A stretch of DNA of 59,775 nucleotides, taken from MED-G116 sp038147495. Lineage in GTDB: Bacteria > Pseudomonadota > Alphaproteobacteria > Puniceispirillales > Puniceispirillaceae. The translations under genes and the position numbers were made by a program. Positions 28,002-37,214 of this stretch are shown here, piece after piece (position 1 is the stretch's first letter; every line of letters begins with the position of its first letter). The stretch is taken from positions 1 through 59,775 of the forward strand of contig JAYQTT010000019.1 of assembly GCA_038147495.1 (NCBI GenBank), read 5' to 3'. The notes beneath the pieces are model-generated. The model did not search any database. It saw nothing but the letters and a program-made list of their open reading frames with translations, and had not been told where the DNA came from.

Positions 28002-29229
28002 ATGAAACTGCAACAGATCGACACCTTCATAACTGCCAATCCACCGCCCGGTTTTGGTGGCTGATATTTTATTTTTGTCAAATTGACCACCGCCTGCGGT
28101 ATCACTGGCATTGGTGAATTTACAGTGCCGCTTGCGCCGGAGATTGTCTGCAAAATGCAGAGGACGTCTGCACGCTATCTTGAGGCGCAGTCACCGCATC
28201 ATATTGAGCGGTCTGCGGCGGGCGCATGGGTCCGGCTTCACACATCGGCCCGACAGCAATATGCAAGCGGCGATCACGCGGTCTTGAGATGGCCTGCTGG
28301 GACATTGTCGGCAAGGGCACATGATCTGCTGGTTTGCGAATTGTTTGGTGGTATGGTCAATGAAAAGGCTGCGCAGCTACAGCTATATTCATATCCTTCG
28401 TATTGATCAGGACCCTGCGCATTTTTACTGTGACGCACAGGCAAGCGCAGAGGCAGCGGCAAAGCTGGTCCGTGACGTTTCGCACTGCGGTTAAATTGAT
28501 CCGGCTGGCCAATATACCGTGTTTGACGGCCGTGCCCGACTGCAAGGCGCTGCAGCGATCGGTCAATTTCTGCCGGTTGATCCGCGAGGCCGCTGGCGAT
28601 GCCGCGGATCGGCTTTTTGGTACACACGGTCAGTTCCCACGCAGCCGGTGCGATCTGTCTTGCCAAGCAGCTTGAGCCTTTGACCCGCTCTGGTTTGAAG
28701 AGCCCACACCTCCAGATATGCCTAAAGAAATGGCGCGGTGGCAAATGGCACTCTCCATTCCTGTCGCCACCGGCGAGAGATTGTGTGCAGCAAATTTGAA
28801 TTTTCTCGCGTGCTGGACCTTGCGCAGGCAATTCCAAACCCAATCTTGGTCGTGTTGGCGGCCTGCTTGAAGGCAAAAGAGGCGGCAATGGCCGAGACAA
28901 AATATGTGCAGATCGCGCCGCATCTCTATTGTGGGCTTGGTAGGCCAGCCGCCAACATACAGCTGGCAGCCTGTACGCTGAATTTCTTGATTGCCAATCA
29001 ATTGGCAAATGGACGGCTTCCACGCAAAATTCATTGAAAACACCTCTGCAATGGGAGGAAGGCTTTCTGATCCCGCCCACCGCACCCGGACTTGGTGTAG
29101 AGCTGATGAGACGTGATTATGGCACATCCATGGTCAGGCGATTCCTGCATCTGCAAATGGGACAGGAGTCTTATGACCCGGTACGGGATCGTCTTTTCCG
29201 GCGCCGACAAAGCCGGCAGGCAAATGTAA
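28002..29229 (+). CDS. Enolase-superfamily (mandelate racemase/muconate lactonizing) enzyme, heavily frameshifted
   Basis: Readable in pieces that switch frame every 30-150 bases: FIFVKLTTACGITGIGEF, then VPLAPEIVCKM, AISGLEMACWDIVGK-like, HLYCG..ANIQLAAC, and WEEGFLIPPTAPGLGVEL before the end. The order and content match sugar-acid dehydratases/cycloisomerases of the MR/MLE family, with the metal-ligand region FEEPTPPDMP visible near 28695. There is an in-frame TGA at about 28061, where the family has Arg. ATG 28002 matches the family start; an in-frame ATG at 27912 would add 30 residues. Substrate unknown. Boundaries come from stitched frames. Confidence 0.75.
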
Positions 29230-29473
29230 AACTGTCGCATTTGCAAACAATTGCACGTTTTTTAAGGTGATTGTTCACTTGATGATGCCTGTCTTTGCGT
29301 ATATTCTGTTCGAAATCCGGCTCTGGCTTTGCGATGGTTCATTTTTTGCCTGAACATACCGTCAGCCAAAACAGTTCCACAGCATGGTGCAGGACGGCTC
29401 AGTTGCTGGCCGGGTGATAGTTCCGTAAAACGGCAGATTTCCGCCGCAGGACAGATAGATAGGGATAATCGCC
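29230..29473. other. Spacer before rplU
   Basis: About 240 bases with no readable protein in any frame. The rplU-rpmA-obg promoter and leader should lie here. Base quality is doubtful, so I do not name a promoter. A sequence resembling a tRNA T-loop at 29308 was rejected. Confidence 0.4.
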
Positions 29474-29953
29474 ATGTATGTTACAGAAAACAGGTGGCAA
29501 GCAGTACTGCGTTGCCAAAGACGGACACAATCCTTGTGGAGCGTATTGCTGCTGAGGAAGGCGCCGAGGGGTGATCTCGACAAATGTCGCATGCTGGTGG
29601 ATGGCGACAAGGTAACAATTGGCATGCCAGTTGTTGAAGGCGCCATGTTAGCGCAACCGTAATGCGCCAGACACGCGACCAAAGATCATCATCTTCCGCC
29701 GCAAGCGCGTCGCAAGAACCACCGCTGTACATAGGCCATCGTCAGGATCCACGCTGTTGAAGATCAATGCGATCGCCGAAGACATGGTAAATCACTCGGC
29801 AAAGCAAGGCGCCTGCCAAGGCAGCGCCAAAGGCAGAAGCTGCCGCACCGGCTGCTGAAAAGAAAGCTCCGGCAAAGAAAGCTCACTAGCGCCAAAAGCA
29901 GCAGCAAAGAAGGCACTCGCGAAAAAAGCGCATGCGCTGCGGCAAAGAAATAA
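29474..29953 (+). CDS. rplU: Ribosomal protein bL21 (frameshifted) with Lys/Ala-rich tail
   Basis: Large-subunit protein. Start ATG 29474 (MYAVIRTGGKQYCVAKD after correction). Conserved pieces: TILVERIAAEEGAE, VLMLVDGDKVTIGMPVVEGA, then IIIFRRKRRKN-like and TLLKINAIAED. About five one-base breaks occur within 300 bases. After the L21 fold a tail of repeated Lys-Ala-Pro (APKAAAKKALAKKAHA...) continues to a stop at 29951-29953; alphaproteobacterial L21 often carries such a tail. rpmA follows, as in nearly all bacteria. Confidence 0.85.
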
Positions 29954-29998
29954 CCCGTTCCGCGCGCAGAACGTATCAGCTGGAAGGATTGGCAAGAG

Positions 29999-30253
29999 AT
30001 GGTGACATAAAAAGAAGGGCGGTAGCCCTCTGCACGGTCGCGACTCCGCAGGACGCAGTTCGGCGTTAAAAAATATGGCGTAAAGCCGTTCTGGCCGGCA
30101 ATATCCTCGTGCGCCAGCGCGAACACGTACATCCCGCACCAATGGCGTAAAGACCATACATTGTTCACCTGTTGAAGGTAAGGTCGCCTTCAAGGAAAAG
30201 AGCGGCGGCAAGATGTTTGTCAATGTGGTGCTGATGGCAGAAGCTGCTGATAG
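29999..30253 (+). CDS. rpmA: Ribosomal protein bL27 (frameshifted; ends approximate)
   Basis: Fragments of bL27 in the right order: AGGSS near the start, RDSAGR, LGVKKYG-like, VLAGNILVRQR, HPG.N.G-like, KDHTLFALVEGKVAFKEKSGGKMFVNV. At least four one-base breaks. GGAAGGA lies about 15 bases before the presumed ATG. The stop is TGA 30248 or TAG 30251. Located between rplU and obg as expected. Confidence 0.8.
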
Positions 30254-30296
30254 ATCTCGATAACGAACAGACGATTTACAAATCAGCAGCGTAGTG

Positions 30297-30331
30297 AAGG
30301 GGGGATACCGAAAGAGGTTTTTCCCCTTTTT
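30297..30331 (+). terminator. Possible terminator between rpmA and obg
   Basis: AAGGGG (about 30297-30302) can pair with CCCCTT (30323-30328), followed by TTTT. The loop is long (about 20 bases) and the base calls here are doubtful, so a read-through attenuator or chance match remains possible. Confidence 0.4.
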
Positions 30332-30343
30332 ATAGGCGAAAAC

Positions 30344-31373
30344 ATGAAATTCCTCGATCAGGCAAAATCTATATGCGATCCGGCAATGGCGGCCCCGGTG
30401 CTGTCAGTTTCGCGTGAAGCGCATGTGCCATTCGGCGGTCCTGACGGGGGCAAATGGCGGCGCGGCGGTGATGTTATTGCCTATGCGGTAAAATGGCCTG
30501 AACACGCTGATCGATTATCGGTACCAACAGCATTTTGCTGCCGCATCCGACGGCCCAGGCGCCGGACGTAGCGACCGCAGCGGTACTTCTGGCGATGATG
30601 TCGTTCTTCGACTGCCTGTTATACGCAAATCCTGTCGGATGACCAGCAAACATTGCTTGCCGGACTGACGCATGAAGGCCAGCGCGTTGTGCTGGCCAAA
30701 GGGCGGTACCGGCGGCAAGGGTAATGCCTTTCAAAATCTTCGACCAACCGTGCCCCACGGAAATCACAGCCCGGTGAAACAGGTCAGGAAATGTGGGTTT
30801 GGCTGCGGCTGGAACTGATTGCCGATGCCGGTCTTCTTGGCCTGCCAAATGCTGGCAAATCGACATTCCTGAGTGCGGTTTCGGCTGCTCCGGCCAAAAA
30901 CTGCTGATTATCCTTTCACCACATTGCACCCCAATCTGGGCGTTGTCGGCGTTGATAACAGCGAATTTGTTGTTGCCGATATTCCTGGTTTGATTGAAGG
31001 CGTTATATCAGGGCGCTGGGCTGGGCCACCGCTTTTTGGATATGTTGAACGGTGTCGCGTGCTGCTGCATCTTGTCGATGCCACTGGTGAAGATCCTGTA
31101 GGAGCCTGAAGATACTGCGCCGGAGCTGCCGAATATGGCGGCGCTTGCCGAAAGCCAAAATTGTCGGCTTGATTGCTTCTGACGCCACGCCTGTTGACTA
31201 TGCCGAGGAGGTTGGTAAAGAGCGCTTCGGCAGCAGGTGCCGAAAGCGTGCTGACCCTGTCTTCAGTCGTTGAAATTGGCGTGACTGATGTTCTCGCCGT
31301 CTGACCAGTATCATTGACAACGCCGCAGGCCGAGGAGGCCTGTCCTGCGGAAGTTTGTTTATGGTCGCCATAA
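30344..31373 (+). CDS. obg: GTPase Obg/CgtA (many frameshifts; end approximate)
   Basis: Essential ribosome-assembly GTPase. Start ATG 30344 gives MKFLDQAK. Readable pieces: the glycine-rich Obg fold (PFGGPDGG, LAKGGTGGKGNAF), the P-loop LGLPNAGKSTFLSAVSAA near 30840-30895, TTLHPNLGVVGVD, the switch II VADIPGLIEG and HLVDATGEDPV. About ten one-base breaks between these pieces. An open stretch at the end stops at 31373, overlapping the proposed proB start by 13 bases; the true stop may differ. Confidence 0.85.
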
Positions 31374-32493
31374 ACAAGTCTGGCAGCACCTTGGCAGAGG
31401 CGCGCAATGGTCATCATAAAATCGGCTCCAGCCCTGCTGGTGGATGAAAAAACAATCGGATCAATGATAGTCGGGCTTGCCAGCATGGTCGAAGACATCG
31501 CCATGCTCCGTGCAGAAGGAAAAGCTGTTGTTGTTGTTCCCAGCGGCGCCATTGCACTCGGACAACGCGGGTTGCCTTTAACGGAACGGCGCTGAAGCCA
31601 GAGGAAAAGCAGGCCGCCGCCGCCGCCGGACAGGTGATTCTTGCCAATGCCTGGATGACTGCTTTGGCAAATCATGACATCAGAACTGCACAGATCCTGC
31701 TCGCCAGATGATACCGAAACAAGACGGCGGCATCTGAACGCGCGCGCAACGACTGGCACGTTGCTCGATCTTGGCGTGGTTCCGGTTGTAAATGAAAACG
31801 ACACTGTGAGCACAGCCGAGATCAGATATGGTGATAATGATCAGCTGGCGGCGCGTGTTGCGGCAATGCTGGGCGCCGATCTGCTGGTGTTGTTGTCGGA
31901 TGTTGATGGTCTCTATACGGCGAACCCGAAGCAGACCGGGAAGACGCCGAACATATTCCGAAATCCACAGCCTGACAGCTGAAGGGCTGGAAATGGCCGG
32001 GGCTGCCAATGCCTCATATGCATCTGGCGGCATGGTCACCAAGCTTGAAGCCGCCTGAATTGCGATCAAGGCCGGTTGCAATATGGTGATTGCGATGGCC
32101 AGAACCTTCATCCGATCAAAGCTTCGTGACGGCGGGGCGCAACACATTGTTCAATGCCGCTGGATTCCACCCACAGCGCGCAAACAATGGATTGCCGGGG
32201 CGCGAACTGAAGGGCTGCCCTGCATTTTCACGAAGGTGCCCTGAATGCTTTGAAACAGGGCGTTCACTGCTGCCAGCGGGGTGTGGCTGTCGAGGCCAGT
32301 TTGAGCGTGGCGACCTGATCGCGATCGTGAAAATCTGACGGTACGTGATTGGTCATGGGCTGTCTGTCATTCATGCGGATGCCAACATCATTCACGGACA
32401 TAAAAGCTGCAAATAGAACCTTTGTTGGGGTACCGTGGCCGAGATGAGATCGTCCATGCTGACAACCTCGTCATGGTCGATATTTCGGCCTGA
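31361..32493 (+). CDS. proB: Glutamate 5-kinase (frameshifted)
   Basis: First step of proline synthesis. Readable pieces: LASMVEDIAMLRAEGKAVVVV.SGAIALGQRGLPL, RRRHLNARATTGTLLDLGVVPVVNENDTVSTAEIRYGDNDQLAARVAAMLGADLLVLLSDVDGLYT in parts, YASGGMVTKLEAA, and the C-terminal PUA-type part LLPAG...SFERGDLIAIV. ATG 31361 gives MVAINKSGSTLAEAR after one correction. An in-frame TGA at about 32056 stands where family members have Gln. At least seven frame corrections. Just upstream of proA. Confidence 0.85.
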
Positions 32494-32504
32494 TGCTGTG
32501 ACAT

Positions 32505-32521
32505 CGAGCCCGAAGGGCTCG
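32505..32521 (+). promoter_or_regulatory. Tight hairpin between proB and proA
   Basis: CGAGCCC (32505-32511), loop GAA, GGGCTCG (32515-32521): a perfect seven-pair stem with a three-base loop. No T-tract follows, and the proA ribosome-binding site GAGAGGA begins directly after it, so it may tune proA translation or protect an mRNA end. Confidence 0.45.
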
Positions 32522-32533
32522 AGAGGAATTGAG

Positions 32534-33824
32534 ATGGACATGACAACGCAAATGCAGAATCACGCCAACGCCAGACAATTGGTCAGTGACATGGTGGCAA
32601 CGGCACGCGCCGCGCAAACAGTGCTTGCCGAAAGCAGCCATGCCGCAAGACGCGCTGGCCTGAACGCAGGCAAAACATATCCGTGGGAGAATGTGCAGGC
32701 CCTGATGACGGCAAATGCCGCTTATCTCGAGGTTGCTCGGACAAGAAATCAGTCTGCGGCAATGATTGACCGTTTGACGCTGAATGACGTGCGTATTGAA
32801 GGGATGGCAGCCGGCCTTGAGGCGATCGCTACACTTCCTGACCCGCTTGGCGCAACACTGGCCGAATGGACCCGGCCGAACGGGCTGAATATTCACGCAT
32901 TTCAACGCCACTTGGCATCATTGGGGTGATTTACGGCGTTTGGAAATGTGACGATCGATGCTGGCGGGCTATGTGTGATATCGGGCAACGCGGTGATTCT
33001 TCGCGCCGGATCAGACAGCCAGAACACGTCATCATGCCTTGCAAAATTGCTGTCGGACGGGCTTGAAGAAGCTGGCCTGCCCGCTGGCGCGGTGCAGATT
33101 GTGCCATCAACCGACAGGGCAATTGTTGGCGCGATGCTGGCCGCCGCAGGCGACGGATGTGATAATCCCGCGCGGTGGAAAATCCCTCGTAGAGCGCGTT
33201 CAAACCGAGGCCAGAGTGCCGGTTTTTGCGCATCTTGAGGGCATTTGTCATGTCTATGTAAGCCAGCATGCCGATCAGGAAAAGGCGCGGCAAATTGTGG
33301 TCAATGCAAAGATGCGCCGGACTGGTATTTGCGGTGCCGCTGAAACCTTGCTGATTGACAAAAACGGGGCCGAGGCGATGCTGCCGGTCCTGGCGGCTGA
33401 TCTGATTGCAGCCGGGTGCCAGCTTCGCGGCGAGTTGATGGTGGTTTGTATGATTGAAAGCAGATGGGCGGATGGCCAGCGAAGATGACTGGCGCACAGA
33501 ATATCTGGACAGCATCATTTCAGTCCGGGTGGTCGATGGCCTGCAGGACGCCATGACCCATATTGCCACATACGGCTCGCACCATACTGATTGTATCGTC
33601 AGTGAGGATCAGGCCGAAATTGAGAGTTTTCTGGCCCGTGTTGACAGTGCCATCGTCATGGTCAATGCCTCGACTCCAGTTTCACACAGGCGGTGGAATT
33701 TGGCATGGGAGCAGAAATTTGAATGCAACTGCTCGGCTTTATGCGCGTGGACCTGGTTTTCGGCGCCCAGCTTACAAGCTTTAAATATATCGTCAGAGGC
33801 AATGGCCAGACACGCCCCCAGTGA
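32534..33824 (+). CDS. proA: Glutamate-5-semialdehyde dehydrogenase (gamma-glutamyl phosphate reductase), frameshifted
   Basis: Second step of proline synthesis. ATG 32534 has GAGAGGA seven bases upstream. Pieces in order: the N-terminal helix region, IDRLTLNDVRIEGMAAGLEAIA, PLGIIGVIYE-like, GNAVILRAGSDS, the active-site region with IIPRGGKSLVERV, MRRTGICGAAETLL (catalytic Cys), and IATYGSHHTDCIVSED near the end. About six frame corrections, one compensated pair near 32670. The stop at 33822-33824 overlaps the nadD start. Confidence 0.88.
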
Positions 33825-34470
33825 CATTGCCTGCAATCTGCAGGACAGGAACCGCAGGCATTTGACGCCACGGCTTTTTCATGACCGGCGCCGCCGATAT
33901 GTCGGTCTGATTGGCGGGTCTTTTAACCCGGCACATGACGGCCACCTTCACATGAGCTCTCTTGCTCATACCGGGCTGCAACTGGATGAGATATGGTGGC
34001 TTGTCACGCCGCAGAACCCGTTAAAATCATCCGAAAACATTGCGCCGCTTGATCAAAGACTGGCGCATGCGCGAAAAATTACCGCATCACATTCTTTTAT
34101 TCGGGTGATCACACCAGAGCGTGGCAGGCGAGAAAATTACACATTCAACACCTTGAAACATATACAGAAAATGGCGCCCTGCATGTGTTTCGTGTGGATC
34201 ATGGGCGCCGACAATCTGGTCCAGTTTCCCGCCTGGAAACGGTACAAGGATATCGCGCGGCGTATTCCCATTGCCGTTATTGACCGGCCAAGCTATTCTT
34301 ATCAGGCGATAAGCACTGGACGGCACGTGCTGTCCCACCGGCTTCCCGCACGCCGACTAGGCAAAAGGGGACGCAGGGGTAGGGCCATCCCACCGCTCTG
34401 GTGCTTTATTACCGGGCGCCGTCATCCGGCGTCAGCAACCGCGCTAAGGGCGAGTGGCTTTGGGGAGTGA
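33802..34470 (+). CDS. nadD: Nicotinate-nucleotide adenylyltransferase
   Basis: Forms deamido-NAD from nicotinate mononucleotide and ATP. The nucleotidyltransferase motif GGSFNPAHDGHLHMS (GxFxPxHxGH) is near residue 35, and WIMGADNLVQFPAWKR is typical of NadD; HPASATALR near the end stands for the ISSTxIR motif. ATG 33802 overlaps the end of proA by 23 bases. 222 residues, clean frame, which marks the end of the first badly broken block. Confidence 0.88.
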   Translation: MARHAPSDIACNLQDRNRRHLTPRLFHDRRRRYVGLIGGSFNPAHDGHLHMSSLAHTGLQLDEIWWLVTPQNPLKSSENIAPLDQRLAHARKITASHSFIRVITPERGRRENYTFNTLKHIQKMAPCMCFVWIMGADNLVQFPAWKRYKDIARRIPIAVIDRPSYSYQAISTGRHVLSHRLPARRLGKRGRRGRAIPPLWCFITGRRHPASATALRASGFGE

Positions 34471-34515
34471 TACAACTACCCGCCCATGGCACAACAATAA
34501 CTTTGGAGAGAGATC

Positions 34516-34896
34516 ATTACTAAAGCGCTTTCGACTCTTACCCCCCAGCATGTTCTGGACCTGGTCACAGCATCTCTTGATTCCGACAAAGCAGAAAACA
34601 TCCTGACAATCCCGCTTCAAGGCAAATCGTCAATGGCAGACTTCATGGTCATTGCGAGTGGTTCTTCATCACGCCAGGTCGCGGCGATGGCCGAGCATCT
34701 TGAGTTCAAACTCAAGCAGGCCGGTGTTGAGATGCTGGGGCTTGAAGGAATGCGGCAAGCTGATTGGGTTCTGATTGACGCCAATGATGTGATCGTCCAC
34801 CTGTTCCGGCCGGAAGTTCGTGAATTTTATGGCCTTGAGCATATGTGGATGGACGCAACCGCAGAGGAAGTGGTCACCGTCGCGCGCGACAGCTAG
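34516..34896 (+). CDS. rsfS: Ribosomal silencing factor RsfS
   Basis: Binds uL14 and keeps ribosomal subunits apart in slow growth. The family region starts at LDLVTASLDSDKAENILTIPL and continues SMADFMVIASGSSSRQV and VLIDANDVIVHLF..EFYGLEHMW. The frame after the previous stop contains no ATG, GTG or TTG before 34633, which would cut off a third of the protein. The best candidate is ATT 34516, seven bases after GGAGAGAG; a miscalled ATG is equally possible. About 126 residues. Followed by rlmH, its usual neighbour. Confidence 0.88.
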   Translation: MTKALSTLTPQHVLDLVTASLDSDKAENILTIPLQGKSSMADFMVIASGSSSRQVAAMAEHLEFKLKQAGVEMLGLEGMRQADWVLIDANDVIVHLFRPEVREFYGLEHMWMDATAEEVVTVARDS

Positions 34897-34995
34897 GCCT
34901 TTTTGGGTATTGTCTTGCCAGCACTGGAATTGCCTGCCGATGACGCGGGCAAACATGGCAAGTGCGCCATAGCCTGACAGCACAGAGGCTTGCCA

Positions 34996-35454
34996 ATGAA
35001 ACTTGTAATCCTTGCCGTTGGTAAAGGACGCACCGCCAGCGAACATGAACTCGCACTTGGCTTCATGAAGCGCCTTCCGGCGGGCGGCGACATTATCGAA
35101 ATCGAGTCAAAACTACCGGCAGGCCCAAAGCGCCAGCAGGATGAGTCGCAATTGTTAATGCGCCATGTGCCAGACAATGCGATTTTGGTTGCCCTTGACC
35201 CAAAGGGCAAGGACACATCTTCAGAAGCCCTCGCCAACAAACTCGCAGCCTGGCGGGACGCCGGCCATGCCAGCGTCTTTTTCGCCATTGGTGGTGCTGA
35301 CGGTCATGATGCCGCGCTACGTCAGCGCGCGAATGACGTAATCTCTTTTGGCAGCGCCACATGGCCGCATATGCTGTTTCGGGCGATGCTGGCCGAACAG
35401 CTGTACCGCGCCACCTCAATTCTTGCAGGCCACCCCTATCATCGTGCCGGCTGA
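34996..35454 (+). CDS. rlmH: 23S rRNA (pseudouridine1915-N3)-methyltransferase RlmH
   Basis: SPOUT-fold methyltransferase acting on the 70S ribosome. 152 residues from ATG 34996. The C-terminal knot shows FFAIGGADGHDAALRQRAN and WPHMLFRAMLAEQLYRA, ending in HPYHRAG as in the family. ATG is chosen over the TTG two codons earlier. Clean frame. 99 bases after rsfS. Confidence 0.95.
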   Translation: MKLVILAVGKGRTASEHELALGFMKRLPAGGDIIEIESKLPAGPKRQQDESQLLMRHVPDNAILVALDPKGKDTSSEALANKLAAWRDAGHASVFFAIGGADGHDAALRQRANDVISFGSATWPHMLFRAMLAEQLYRATSILAGHPYHRAG

Positions 35455-35508
35455 TCCCGATCCCAGCGGCGTCTGTACTTTGCCGGGACAGCAACGTATA
35501 AAGCTTTC

Positions 35509-37068
35509 ATGTCTGACCTTGATAACGATATTCGGGATAACGATATCCGGCCAATCGTCCTGTGCATCATGGATGGATGGGGGCACCGAGAAAGCGCCGC
35601 AAACAACGCGGTCAAGCTTGCCAAAACACCTCATTTCGACCGGTTCCTGAAACAATATCCACATAGTCTTCTGGCAGCATCCGGACCGGATGTCGGCCTG
35701 CCTGACGGGCAGGTTGGCAATTCCGAGGTGGGGCACATGAATATCGGTGCCGGCCGCATTGTTATGCAGGACCTCCCCCGCCTGAACAAGGCAACCGCAG
35801 ATGGCACGCTGGCAGCCCATCCAGAGCTGGCCGCGCTTGGTCACAAACTGGCCGCAACCGGCGGACGAGCGCATGTCATGGGCTTGCTTTCCGATGGCGG
35901 TGTGCATTCGCATCAAGAGCATATGCTGGCAGTGATCAAAGGGCTTGCAGATGCCGGGGCCAGCGTTTGTGTCCATGGCTTTGCCGATGGCCGTGATGTT
36001 CTGCCAAAAGTGGCCGACAGGCAGTTTCCTGCCTTCGCCGCAAAACTGCCGGACAATGCCCGCTTTGCAACCGTGATTGGCCGCTATTATGCGATGGACC
36101 GGGACAAAAGATGGGAGCGGACGGCTGCCGCTTTTGAGGCAATTGTCCACGCACCAAGTGACATGCCGCGACATGACGGGGTAGACGCAGCAATCGCGGC
36201 CGCCTATGACGCGGGCGAGAGTGATGAATTTATCTCACCGCGAATCATTGGTGATTATCAGGGAATGGCGGATGGCGATGCTGTCATCTTCATCAATTTC
36301 CGGGCAGATCGGGCCCGCCAGATTTTGTCGGCGCTGTTGCTACCGGCCGAGGTCGGCTTTGATGCCACCCCGCCAAAGCTGTCGGCGGCGATTGGGATGA
36401 CCGCTTATTCAGATGCCCTCGACAAGGTGATGACAGCATTGTTCCCACCGATCGAACTTGACCAGACGCTTGGTGAGGTTGTGGCGTATGCGGGAAAGCG
36501 CCAGCTGCGCCTTGCCGAGACTGAGAAATATCCGCATGTGACGTTCTTTTTCAATGGTGGTGACGAAGCGTGTTTTAACAGTGAGGACCGTCATCTCGTG
36601 CCATCACCAAAAGTTGCAACCTATGATTTGCAGCCCGAAATGAGCGCCGCTGACGTCCTCGCCGCCGCCCTCGACAGCATCAACAAGTGCCAGCACGATT
36701 TGCTGATCATCAATTTTGCCAACCCCGACATGGTCGGGCATACCGGCGATTTGCAGGCGGCAATCGCCGCCGTTGAAACCGTGGATCATTGTATCGGCGA
36801 GATCGAATCGGCACTGAAAGATGTTGATGGGCAGATGTTGCTGACCGCTGATCACGGGAATTGTGAAATCATGTGGGATGAAAACGCCGAATCACCACAC
36901 ACTGCGCACACGACTAACCCCGTACCGCTGATTTTGGTGAATGGCCCACCCGAAACACAACTTGCCGATGGCAGGCTTGCTGACCTCGCGCCAAGCCTGC
37001 TGGCCATGCTTGGTATCGCCGCACCGCACCAAATGACCGGCAAATCATTGTTGCAACCGGCTCAATAG
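35509..37068 (+). CDS. gpmI: 2,3-bisphosphoglycerate-independent phosphoglycerate mutase
   Basis: Interconverts 3- and 2-phosphoglycerate in glycolysis/gluconeogenesis with two metal ions. 519 residues. The nucleophile serine is in GNSEVGHMNIGAGR near residue 70; DGWG at the N-terminus and VGHTGD and ADHGNCE at the C-terminus supply metal ligands. Clean frame in an otherwise error-prone region. Follows rlmH by 54 bases and precedes ctpA, a common alphaproteobacterial order. Confidence 0.96.
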   Translation: MSDLDNDIRDNDIRPIVLCIMDGWGHRESAANNAVKLAKTPHFDRFLKQYPHSLLAASGPDVGLPDGQVGNSEVGHMNIGAGRIVMQDLPRLNKATADGTLAAHPELAALGHKLAATGGRAHVMGLLSDGGVHSHQEHMLAVIKGLADAGASVCVHGFADGRDVLPKVADRQFPAFAAKLPDNARFATVIGRYYAMDRDKRWERTAAAFEAIVHAPSDMPRHDGVDAAIAAAYDAGESDEFISPRIIGDYQGMADGDAVIFINFRADRARQILSALLLPAEVGFDATPPKLSAAIGMTAYSDALDKVMTALFPPIELDQTLGEVVAYAGKRQLRLAETEKYPHVTFFFNGGDEACFNSEDRHLVPSPKVATYDLQPEMSAADVLAAALDSINKCQHDLLIINFANPDMVGHTGDLQAAIAAVETVDHCIGEIESALKDVDGQMLLTADHGNCEIMWDENAESPHTAHTTNPVPLILVNGPPETQLADGRLADLAPSLLAMLGIAAPHQMTGKSLLQPAQ

Positions 37069-37214
37069 ACGCCGGACAAAATCAAGACTTCGGGTCTGAT
37101 CGGCAACTGTGACACTGGCACCATATTGCAAATGTTGATATTAACATTAAATGAAAGACACAGGTTGTGGCATCATCTCGGTCAGATGCCAGTTGGTGAG
37201 TGGAGCAGAAATCA

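Noticed and set aside
28274..29080. 268-codon minus-strand open frame over the enolase-superfamily gene
   Set aside because: The plus strand carries the family motifs in order; the antisense frame has none.
29308..29318. GTTCGAAATCC, resembling a tRNA T-loop
   Set aside because: The flanking bases cannot form the five-pair T stem and no anticodon or acceptor stems are found around it.
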